39,275 nt of DNA. Origin: a virus. Location of the stretch: positions 1-39,275 of IMG/VR virus record IMGVR_UViG_3300008108_000179; one strand, 5' to 3'. Below, one piece after another: positions 27,223-33,980 of this stretch (positions are counted from its first letter, which is position 1; each line of letters opens with the position of its first letter). A program made the translations under genes and the position numbers. The notes below the pieces were generated by a model, which searched no databases, was not told where the DNA came from, and saw only the letters and a list, made by a program, of their open reading frames with translations.

Positions 27223-27230
27223 ATAAATAT
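27223..27230 (-). promoter_or_regulatory. Putative phage promoter element (ATATTTAT) of the baseplate wedge operon
   Basis: The minus strand reads TGAA-ATATTTAT-AAACAT, 22 nt before the ATG at 27201. It is the only octamer before a seven-gene unit that runs to 15295, more than 11 kb, so this unit is probably one transcript. No terminator hairpin was seen in the gap. Confidence 0.5.
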
Positions 27231-27252
27231 TTCAATTGATTATTTTTGGGTT

Positions 27253-28221
27253 TTATGCCCATAATGTGTTATCTTTTTGCAAATCTGTCCAATACAATGT
27301 AAATTTCTTAATTCTGTCATCCAATCCATTATATCCACCATTAATACGTTTTGTTACAACTTTAATTGTTGTGGTTGATGAATCTACACATTTAGCACCC
27401 AATTTATTTGCTTTCCAAAATAAACAAGCTGTGTCAGCGAAGTATTTTGTACCTACTATTGTTGGATTACTTTCAAAATCAGCTCCAGCAACAGGTCCAA
27501 ACTTTCTATAATTAGCTCTACCTGTTAATTGAATATATCCTCTACCTTTGTATCTAGGTCCATCACCAGGTTGAGTATTTCCCAAATCTTTTCTACCTTC
27601 GTATGCTTTTCCAGATGCAATTTCTTCTTTATATATAAAATTACCTGATTCGTGATTTGTTTGTGCTAAAAAATGTGCTCTTTCCAAAGGTGTTCTACCT
27701 ACACTATATTTTCTCATTGCTAAAACCAATTCATTTGGTACTTTAAGTTTACTTTTATAATTTGGTTCTTTTGGTATATCATTTTTAGGTTTTTCCTCAT
27801 CTGTTAATGGTGGGTCTGGTGTATTACCTGCCTCTTGTTCTAATTGTTTTTCTATTTCTTCTAATTGTGCAGTAACATTTTCTGTTTCTTCCGGTGTAGC
27901 TGGTTCAACAACTACTTCTTCATCAAATGCAACCGCTGTTGCTTCGTTTATATCAGCGCCTTCTAAAGTTGCTTCTTCTGATGCTAATAATTGTGCATCG
28001 GTCATTTCAATTTCTTCAGTACTAACTGTTGTGGTAGATGGATTTGGTGGTTCTACATTATATCCCTGCCAATTAGCTATACCAGGTCCTGGTGTATTGG
28101 CTGGTGGATATGTTGATACCGTATTAACAATACCACTAACTGTGGTTAAATGCTGCTGGGCATACCTAATAAATTCATCAATTAATAATTCGTAATTTTT
28201 AGTAGGAGGTATTGCTGCCAT
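27253..28221 (-). CDS. GH19-family lysozyme/chitinase-like protein, probable baseplate hub enzyme (322 aa)
   Basis: The C-terminal domain (about 160-315) has GH19 hallmarks: R-A-H-F-L-A-Q-T-N-H-E191-S-G-N-F with a candidate catalytic E191 and second glutamates at E199/E200, then Y-K-G-R-G-Y-I-Q-L-T-G-R-A-N-Y (224-238), and T-K-R-I-N-G-G-Y-N-G-L-D-D-R (290-303). Phage GH19 enzymes cleave the peptidoglycan glycan chain. Residues 1-60 form a small N-terminal region rich in Pro and Tyr. Residues 65-150 are an acidic Glu/Asp/Pro linker. There is no signal peptide. It lies 1 nt after the M15 peptidase gene and in a unit with the gp5-like spike. This suggests a tail-borne enzyme for penetrating the cell wall, though an endolysin role at lysis is not excluded. 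Confidence 0.85.
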   Translation of the reverse strand: MAAIPPTKNYELLIDEFIRYAQQHLTTVSGIVNTVSTYPPANTPGPGIANWQGYNVEPPNPSTTTVSTEEIEMTDAQLLASEEATLEGADINEATAVAFDEEVVVEPATPEETENVTAQLEEIEKQLEQEAGNTPDPPLTDEEKPKNDIPKEPNYKSKLKVPNELVLAMRKYSVGRTPLERAHFLAQTNHESGNFIYKEEIASGKAYEGRKDLGNTQPGDGPRYKGRGYIQLTGRANYRKFGPVAGADFESNPTIVGTKYFADTACLFWKANKLGAKCVDSSTTTIKVVTKRINGGYNGLDDRIKKFTLYWTDLQKDNTLWA

Positions 28222-28222
28222 A

Positions 28223-29899
28223 TTATGCTTCTCTTTGTTGTTTTGTCAATGTTTGAAATCCCCAATATTCCCAATGCCAAGCTTCATCACACCCCTGCCC
28301 ATCTGCTAGTCTATATGGATTATACCAACCAAATGCAGGTCCATTCTTTGCTAACCATTGATAAATTTTAGAGTTTTCTCTGGTATATTTTGCTGGAGCT
28401 GGTTTTGCTCTACCAACGCCCAATTGTTTTGCTTTAGCCTCTTGCATACCACATATCTCACCAAAATCTAAAGATAATCCCCAACCATGTGGTGATGAAC
28501 CTGGCTTAGCAGCACTGCTGGGTCCATACTTTTCATAACAAGCAAGTTGACCAGCATAGTCTCTATATGTAGATGATACTCTCCATTTTATTCCATCTTT
28601 TTTTGCTCTAGCAATAAGTTTGTTATACATTTTTGCAGCCTCAACGTGCAATATACCACTACCATAAGATGAATCAATATTTCCTAATTTATCTTTTGGA
28701 ATTTTACCATTTCCAAAGCTAGCTAAACCTGGAGGTGGTGGTGGTGCAGTTGCTCCAACATTTGTTGCAATTTTAGGAGGGTCTCCACCTTCTGATACTG
28801 TTGTTGGCTTTCTTTCTGTTGTTACTAAATTTGCTTTTTCTTTTCCAACATATGTAAGAGAACCCCAATGACTTATTCCGCTTGGTGTTTTTGAAGTACC
28901 ACTTATAGCACTACCTCTAGCTTCGGTAGGACCTGAATAAACATTTAGTATTGGTACACCATTTTTTATTGCATTTAAAATTATTTCTTTTGTATTTGCA
29001 GATTCGGTAAATGGTTCTATTATAAATAATTTTGATTTATCAACAATTTCACTATTCGATAATTCAAAAGCTCTAACACATCCTGCACTAAATAAAAATA
29101 CAGGAACTTTAGGACTATTTTTCATACCCAAAATTACTTCAGCTGAAGTTGTTGTATATCTAAATCCTTTTACTTTTTTATTTTTTCCAAAACCATCTTT
29201 AAATAATTCAACTTGCTTATCAATATTATAATCACCATCTCTATAATCTAATCCACCAACTAAAATTGCATCAAATTCTGGTAGCGGTTCTGTTTCTTCA
29301 ACTGGTTCTTCTTTTACTTCACCAATTTCTACTTCTTGTGGTTCATAAAGTTCAACAGTAACTTCTTCTACAGATTCAACTTCTACCGCAACATCATCAA
29401 TTGGTACTTCACCTAAAATTTCTTCCGTTTCGCCAATTTCAACTTCAGGCATATCATCATCTTTTTCATTTTCATTTCTTATATCAGGTTCTTCTCCCAA
29501 AACTGGTTGCTGCCAAGTTCCAGCATTTGTACAAGTCATACTTACAATTTGAATATTTTGCACTGCGCCTGTTGCTGGTGGTGTTTGTGGTGGATTTTGT
29601 ATTGATGTTGGGTCTAATTGAGCCCCATTCCAATATGCTAATACACCCTTTCCCATTTCTCCTACCAAATCATATGGTTCTGTCTGAGAATTTCCTTTTT
29701 CTAAAGCTAATTTAAATAAATCTTTTAATGAGCCGGAATTACCCATTTTAAATTTAGCTTGAAACAAATTATCTTTTCCTCTTTTTATTGCTTCATCATA
29801 TTCAGTTGCATAAGCTGTTGCAACCACTTCAATATCGTTTATTGATTCTGGATTTTGTGCTAATCTTAATATATTTTGCTTAAAAGTTTCCCAAGACAT
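28223..29899 (-). CDS. M15-family peptidoglycan peptidase with extra alpha/beta domain (558 aa)
   Basis: The C-terminus (about 405-550) is a VanY/M15 D,D- or L,D-peptidase: W-R-V-S-S-T-Y-R-D, S-P-H471-G-W-G-L-S-L-D478-F with zinc ligands H471 and D478, and D-E-A-W-H542-W-E-Y giving the third ligand and catalytic acid. M15 enzymes cut the peptide stems of peptidoglycan. Residues 1-100 are a helical N-terminal region. Residues 135-207 are a highly acidic linker similar in style to the one in the downstream GH19 gene. Residues 207-350 are an alpha/beta domain I do not recognise, containing V-P-V-F-L-F-S-A-G-C. No signal peptide. The start follows the spike-gene stop as TAAAATG. Confidence 0.85.
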   Translation of the reverse strand: MSWETFKQNILRLAQNPESINDIEVVATAYATEYDEAIKRGKDNLFQAKFKMGNSGSLKDLFKLALEKGNSQTEPYDLVGEMGKGVLAYWNGAQLDPTSIQNPPQTPPATGAVQNIQIVSMTCTNAGTWQQPVLGEEPDIRNENEKDDDMPEVEIGETEEILGEVPIDDVAVEVESVEEVTVELYEPQEVEIGEVKEEPVEETEPLPEFDAILVGGLDYRDGDYNIDKQVELFKDGFGKNKKVKGFRYTTTSAEVILGMKNSPKVPVFLFSAGCVRAFELSNSEIVDKSKLFIIEPFTESANTKEIILNAIKNGVPILNVYSGPTEARGSAISGTSKTPSGISHWGSLTYVGKEKANLVTTERKPTTVSEGGDPPKIATNVGATAPPPPPGLASFGNGKIPKDKLGNIDSSYGSGILHVEAAKMYNKLIARAKKDGIKWRVSSTYRDYAGQLACYEKYGPSSAAKPGSSPHGWGLSLDFGEICGMQEAKAKQLGVGRAKPAPAKYTRENSKIYQWLAKNGPAFGWYNPYRLADGQGCDEAWHWEYWGFQTLTKQQREA

Positions 29900-29900
29900 T

Positions 29901-31151
29901 TTAAGATGTTTTATTAAGTTCGCTCAATACTGATTTTAATTTGGATTTGATTGTATTAAATTTAGGAACATTTGTTGGTCCTGTTGCAGATGGACCTGCT
30001 GGTGTTAAGAATACTTGTTGAACTATTGCATCTATTAATTCTTCCATCAATGAAACCCAAGCATCACCTTTTACCAATGGTTCTAATTTTGTATTTCCCA
30101 AATTAATTTTTCCATTACCAGTATTTAAATTTATATCTCTATCGTTAGTATTATAATTTGTAGAATCACCAACGTTTACATCAACTCCTAATTTATTATC
30201 AATAGAAAGAGAACCATCTGAAATAAATCCATAATTTTTCTTTGAATAAAAAATCATTTCAGCGTTTTTAGCCGAAAGAATAATTCTTCCAGAATTTATT
30301 AATATTTGGTCTCCAATTAATTTAGATGGATACGCTTTAAACGTATTTGGTTTCGTTTCAAAATCAGTAGAACCTTTATCATCAACAGTTCCAGGTTGAA
30401 ATGGTAATTGATATTGATTTGATGATAAAACAATTATACTACCATCTCTATTAATATCTTCTTCAGTAGAAACCTTTAATTCTTTCTTTTTTGATTCAGC
30501 ATTTTCAGAATTTCTTATAATAGTTGTTGGAGAAAATATTTTTTGAGAATTGTTATATCCACTAAATCTTATAGATTGTCCAAATCTTGTCTCTATTAAA
30601 CTATCACCTTCATATAATTTTAATTTATGAATTCCAGCTTCACCTTCAAAATAATTTCCATATTTGTCATACTTTGATGATTCTTTTACGTTAGTTTTTG
30701 GCGTATTGGTTTCTGCTGTTGTTTTATATGATGTATTTTTGTCTTCTGGAATTTGGGTTGGCGGAAATGTTTCAGAAATTATTGTTTTTTTAGCATCAAC
30801 ATTTGGTGTTTTTTCTTGACCAATTCTTTTATAATATGATGTACCACCATTTTGAAATATTTCTACCGATTCATTTATTAATGGTAGTGTTTTAAAATTT
30901 TTATCAAAAGGAAATGCAACTGGTAAAGATGCATCATCTGAAGATGGTTGTCCAACTAATCTATATTGAACTGCTCCTATATAAGATGTTTCTCCAAAAA
31001 ATTCTAAATCTTTATCACCAACGTGCTTAATATACTCATGCGTTTCATCAAGTATGATAGAATACACTATTCCAAACCCCTTTGGTGCACCAGATCCCGC
31101 CGTTTGTGCCGATTGAGCCGCTGCTGATTGTGGACTTGATAATTCTGCCAT
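29901..31151 (-). CDS. Baseplate hub spike, T4 gp5-like without lysozyme domain (416 aa)
   Basis: The N-terminal third (from G-F-G-I-V-Y-S-I-I-L-D-E to about residue 110) looks like the OB-fold of gp5/VgrG spikes. The C-terminal half has the repeated strand pattern of a beta-helix needle (G-D-Q-I-L-I-N-S-G-R-I-I-L-S-A-K-N-A, then D-I-N-L-N-T-G-N-G-K-I-N-L-G). It ends with the E-P-L-V-K-G-D-A-W-V-S-L-M-E-E-L-I-D-A-I helix and P-x-G-P-S-x-T-G-P-T-N-V-P found in gp5 proteins of T4-like marine phages. The lysozyme domain that T4 gp5 carries between these parts is missing. Muralytic activity is supplied by the two adjacent genes instead. The start is coupled to the upstream coiled-coil gene (TAAAATG). 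Confidence 0.83.
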   Translation of the reverse strand: MAELSSPQSAAAQSAQTAGSGAPKGFGIVYSIILDETHEYIKHVGDKDLEFFGETSYIGAVQYRLVGQPSSDDASLPVAFPFDKNFKTLPLINESVEIFQNGGTSYYKRIGQEKTPNVDAKKTIISETFPPTQIPEDKNTSYKTTAETNTPKTNVKESSKYDKYGNYFEGEAGIHKLKLYEGDSLIETRFGQSIRFSGYNNSQKIFSPTTIIRNSENAESKKKELKVSTEEDINRDGSIIVLSSNQYQLPFQPGTVDDKGSTDFETKPNTFKAYPSKLIGDQILINSGRIILSAKNAEMIFYSKKNYGFISDGSLSIDNKLGVDVNVGDSTNYNTNDRDINLNTGNGKINLGNTKLEPLVKGDAWVSLMEELIDAIVQQVFLTPAGPSATGPTNVPKFNTIKSKLKSVLSELNKTS

Positions 31152-31152
31152 T

Positions 31153-31545
31153 TTACTTTATTGATTTTTTAAGTTCTTCTAATTCAAACTCCAAATCATC
31201 CACTCTTTCAACTTCTTGCTTAGTTTCTTCCAACTCTTTAAGTAGTTGATTTTTTTCAAATTCCGTAAGAAATCCATCCTGTCCTTCAGTCTTTTTATCA
31301 GCTGCTATAATCTTTGTTGCAATAGTTGCTAACTTAACTAATTGGTCATCATTCTTTACAGAACTATCAATAAGCGAAGATAGTACAGGTCCTACGGTAG
31401 CAACATCACCTGCATGCTTTACCATTTTTTTCAGTTCTTCTATAAGACCTGATATTTTTTGTTTTTTGGAAAGTTGGTTGTTATAGATATCCTCAAATAG
31501 AGAACTTAGGTTTTTTCCTTTAAATAACTCGAATTCTGTTGACAT
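31153..31545 (-). CDS. Small coiled-coil protein of the hub operon (130 aa)
   Basis: A 130-residue, almost entirely helical, highly charged protein. Residues about 95-130 form a Glu/Lys-rich coiled coil (L-L-K-E-L-E-E-T-K-Q-E-V-E-R-V-D-D-L-E-F), and an earlier helix spans 15-50. No cysteine, no signal peptide, no enzyme motif. It opens the hub unit, 24 nt after a promoter-like octamer, and is coupled to the spike gene. It could be a hub assembly factor or minor virion protein, a position-based guess. No family recognised. Confidence 0.65.
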   Translation of the reverse strand: MSTEFELFKGKNLSSLFEDIYNNQLSKKQKISGLIEELKKMVKHAGDVATVGPVLSSLIDSSVKNDDQLVKLATIATKIIAADKKTEGQDGFLTEFEKNQLLKELEETKQEVERVDDLEFELEELKKSIK

Positions 31546-31568
31546 ACTTTTAGTTTTAATGTACGTCT

Positions 31569-31576
31569 ATAAATAT
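31569..31576 (-). promoter_or_regulatory. Putative phage promoter element (ATATTTAT) of the hub operon
   Basis: The minus strand reads ATAC-ATATTTAT-AGACG, 24 nt before the ATG at 31545, in the 51-nt gap after the Ntn-hydrolase-like gene. It starts a four-gene unit (31545-27253) of hub components. The gap shows no convincing hairpin. Confidence 0.5.
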
Positions 31577-31596
31577 GTATTATGAAAAAAGTGGGG

Positions 31597-32409
31597 TTAT
31601 TCTGCGATTACCTCAATCTTAATCTTTGGTTGATAATCTTTTGGTAATTTGTTAGTAATACCTTTAAATTCTTTTACTTTGTTCTTAAAATAAGTAATTT
31701 GTAAGATTTTATCAGTAAGATTCATTACAGTCTGAGAAGAAGTTGACATCTCATTTGTATCTCTTTTCATATTCAATTGAGGTCTTTTTGGGAAGAACTC
31801 TTTTCTCATAGCTGCTGCTATTTCTTTCCAATCTTCAACTCTATCAACTGATTTTTCAGCTGATATCTTTCTCATTTTTGATGATAGGTATTTCTCACCA
31901 TGTGTGTATCCGGCATCAGTAAAAAGATGTCCGTGATTTGTACGAACAACTGGTGATTCGGAGTTTTGAAGTTTAACATCAGGCTTATGCTTTGATGTAG
32001 TTTCAATACTAATCAAATGTTTTGGTGATGATACGAAAGTGTGACCTTTAAGAGATAAACCACTACTACCTTTATAAGATATTGCAGCTCTAACGGCTTT
32101 TATTAGTGTAGGTTGTTTAATAATATTTCTCATCTTATCACCATCAGGACCCGGCTTACCACCTTTCTTTACTATCTTAGCTTCTGCTTCATCATGTCCA
32201 ACAAGTAATGCTGAGTTTACTACACCAATACCATGTTCATTCAAACCTTCACTCCAATCAGTAATTAAATCATGCAAATACGCAACTTCTACACCATCAA
32301 TAATGGTATGGACAATTTCAAGTTCTGGATTATACATTCTATCCCTATTTTTAGCAAGGATAAATTTATCACCAACTTCTTTTGATACAATAATACATTC
32401 GTTTATCAT
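31597..32409 (-). CDS. Ntn-hydrolase-like protein (acyl-transferase/C45-type)
   Basis: This 270-residue protein resembles N-terminal-nucleophile hydrolases that cleave linear amide bonds (acyl-CoA:6-aminopenicillanate acyltransferase and relatives). C5 in M-I-N-E-C-I-I-V could become the nucleophile if the first four residues were removed. It is followed by F-I-L-A-K-N21-R22-D23-R, typical after the active-site Cys, then S-E-G-L-N-E-H-G-I-G-V-V-N and V-V-R-T-N158-H-G-H, where the Asn fits the family's oxyanion position. The substrate is unknown. I recall similar uncharacterised proteins in T4-like phages. It is the last gene of the tagged-protein operon and overlaps the preceding gene by 4 nt, but itself lacks the 10-residue leader. 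Confidence 0.75.
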   Translation of the reverse strand: MINECIIVSKEVGDKFILAKNRDRMYNPELEIVHTIIDGVEVAYLHDLITDWSEGLNEHGIGVVNSALLVGHDEAEAKIVKKGGKPGPDGDKMRNIIKQPTLIKAVRAAISYKGSSGLSLKGHTFVSSPKHLISIETTSKHKPDVKLQNSESPVVRTNHGHLFTDAGYTHGEKYLSSKMRKISAEKSVDRVEDWKEIAAAMRKEFFPKRPQLNMKRDTNEMSTSSQTVMNLTDKILQITYFKNKVKEFKGITNKLPKDYQPKIKIEVIAE

Positions 32410-32639
32410 CTTACAGTACTGCTAAATGCTTTTTTTAAATCGTATGTTTGTGAAAGGTCTATAACCTGGACTCTTAATTTTGTCAAACCATGTTTTTGTT
32501 TAAGAATATCCATTACCTTCTTAGCTTCAGGCATACTCTTAGCTTTTGTATATGCTACAACTTCATCTCTTTCACCAGGAGGAACTCCCCAAATGATGAA
32601 TTCTTTTTCTTCTTTTAATAATGATTTAAGAGTTATCAT
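32406..32639 (-). CDS. Small leader-tagged protein, candidate internal head protein (77 aa)
   Basis: The N-terminus M-I-T-L-K-S-L-L-K-E is nearly identical to those of the next genes upstream. After the leader, the 67-residue body is a small alpha/beta protein (E-F-I-I-W-G-V-P-P-G, V-V-A-Y-T-K-A-K-S, L-R-V-Q-V-I-D-L-S). No membrane segment or enzyme motif recognised. L-K-E at residues 8-10 fits the (L/I)-x-E cleavage rule of T4-type prohead proteases, so mature protein would begin at Glu11. It overlaps neighbours on both sides by 4 nt (ATGA). Function unknown. Confidence 0.72.
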   Translation of the reverse strand: MITLKSLLKEEKEFIIWGVPPGERDEVVAYTKAKSMPEAKKVMDILKQKHGLTKLRVQVIDLSQTYDLKKAFSSTVR

Positions 32640-33184
32640 ATAGTTTGTAGCCCTTGTTTTTCTGCGTATTGATTAATAAAACCTTTTACTTGTCCACTTT
32701 TTAAAACATCGGTAAATTCTTCAACTGCTTTATTTAATGTATTTAATTTCCATTGTGAATATGTAAGTTCTAATTTTGTATCACCAGGTATATCCTTTGA
32801 ATTTTTATCTTTAGATGGATATAATTCTTTAAACACTTTATCTAACTCATCTTCTGCAGGCTTACTTGTCAACCATTTTTTAACTAATGATTTTTCATAA
32901 ACAAAAGCCTCAAAGTTAAACTTACCATCTTTTGATTTTGATTCTAAACTTTTTAGCTTATTATCATTTTTTAAAGTGTAGTAAACAAACTTATTAAACT
33001 TATCATTTTTATCTAATCTATCTAACCACTTTAAATAAGCTTTACCAATTTCTTTTTCTTTTACCGAACCACTTCTGAATGAAAGGATAGCTTGTTTAAT
33101 TGCCCATATAGCAGCGGTTACTGCTATATTAATTAATATAGTTGTAGTGATATCTTCTTTTAAAAGTGATTTAAGTTTTATCAT
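32636..33184 (-). CDS. Leader-tagged protein with one hydrophobic segment, candidate internal head protein (182 aa)
   Basis: The leader M-I-K-L-K-S-L-L-K-E is followed by D-I-T-T-T and a hydrophobic stretch at about residues 15-34 (T-I-L-I-N-I-A-V-T-A-A-I-W-A-I-K-Q-A-I-L), long enough for one membrane span. The remaining 145 residues are lysine-rich and helical (K-A-Y-L-K-W-L-D-R-L-D, S-L-V-K-K-W-L). If the leader is cut at Glu10, the hydrophobic segment would lie at the new N-terminus. That would suit a protein that enters the host membrane on injection, which is inference. Its ATG shares a base with the upstream stop (TAATG). Confidence 0.72.
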   Translation of the reverse strand: MIKLKSLLKEDITTTILINIAVTAAIWAIKQAILSFRSGSVKEKEIGKAYLKWLDRLDKNDKFNKFVYYTLKNDNKLKSLESKSKDGKFNFEAFVYEKSLVKKWLTSKPAEDELDKVFKELYPSKDKNSKDIPGDTKLELTYSQWKLNTLNKAVEEFTDVLKSGQVKGFINQYAEKQGLQTI

Positions 33185-33666
33185 TATCCTTTACAGGTTT
33201 TCCAGCCACCACCTTTTGATTTGTAATTTTTTGCAGCCCAACCATTTGCGTAAGCCGATGGATATACATCAAACTTTCTTTTTGCTGCTGCTTTTGATGC
33301 TGACCATTTTGCTGGGTCAGTTGGACAATTCTTTTCTAAGAATAATTCTATTGCTTCTTCAACAACTTCTCTTTTCTTTCTACCCTGACAATGTGCTTTT
33401 TGAGAAAATCCTTTTGGGTTATTACAATCAATAGAACGTTTATAAGATGTACTCCATTTTTCATTCATTTCACCAAGCCCACATCTTTCCATAAACTCAT
33501 CGGCGTTTACATCAATACCTTCTTTTTTGAAATCTCTTAATCTATCCAATGCCATTTGTTTGCGGTTATCTATATCTTTAACCTGAACTAGCATTTCAAC
33601 AATACCATCAATCATTTCTTTTTGATGAGGTTGTTCTTCTTTTAATAAATTACTTAACTTAATCAT
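33184..33666 (-). CDS. Leader-tagged basic protein, candidate internal head protein (160 aa)
   Basis: The leader M-I-K-L-S-N-L-L-K-E is followed by an acidic helical segment to about residue 60. Then comes a Cys/Lys-rich region: S-I-D-C81-N-N-P-K-G-F-S-Q-K-A-H-C93-Q-G-R-K-K, then C114-P-T-D-P, then S-K-A-A-A-K-R-K-F-D-V-Y-P-S-A-Y-A and N-G-W-A-A-K-N-Y-K-S-K-G-G-G-W-K-T-C158. I recall the D-V-Y-P-S-A-Y-A-N-G-W-A-A-K motif in uncharacterised proteins of marine phages. The four cysteines might bind zinc. The C-terminal half is strongly basic, fitting an association with packaged DNA. The start overlaps the upstream stop by one base. Confidence 0.74.
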   Translation of the reverse strand: MIKLSNLLKEEQPHQKEMIDGIVEMLVQVKDIDNRKQMALDRLRDFKKEGIDVNADEFMERCGLGEMNEKWSTSYKRSIDCNNPKGFSQKAHCQGRKKREVVEEAIELFLEKNCPTDPAKWSASKAAAKRKFDVYPSAYANGWAAKNYKSKGGGWKTCKG

Positions 33667-33980
33667 TATGCACCTGTTTTAACAAATGTTGGTTTTTGGC
33701 CTTTTGATTTTTCGCCACCTTTCTTAACATCTCCTGCTTTAGATTGTGCTGCTCTTTTTCTTTTTACAAATGCTGCTCTACCATCGGGTCCTAACTTAGC
33801 TGCTTTTTCTTTTGATAAACAAGCTGCATAAGATGAACCTTCTTTACTATCACCACATTTACCTACCTTCTCACCTTTAGAGTTATATCTATCCCAACCA
33901 CCACCGGTAGTAGAACCAGTCTTACCTTTACCAAACCACTTACGAAGGTCTTCAGCCATTATGTCTCTTAGTAGTATCAT
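33666..33980 (-). CDS. Leader-tagged, strongly basic DUF5872-like protein (104 aa)
   Basis: The body D-L-R-K-W-F-G-K-G-K-T-G-S-T-T-G-G-G-W-D followed by R-Y-N-S-K-G-E and R-A-A-F-V-K-R-K-R-A-A-Q-S-K matches my memory of a small basic protein common in large marine phages (labelled DUF5872 as far as I recall). Those usually start with a Met directly before D-L-R-K-W. Here the frame opens seven residues earlier, giving M-I-L-L-R-D-I-M-A-E ahead of D-L-R-K-W. The leader diverges most from its neighbours' but keeps M-I-x-L and ends in M-x-E. The protein is rich in Lys, Arg and Gly. It is coupled to both neighbours by one-base stop/start overlaps. An alternative start at Met8 would remove the leader. 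Confidence 0.74.
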   Translation of the reverse strand: MILLRDIMAEDLRKWFGKGKTGSTTGGGWDRYNSKGEKVGKCGDSKEGSSYAACLSKEKAAKLGPDGRAAFVKRKRAAQSKAGDVKKGGEKSKGQKPTFVKTGA

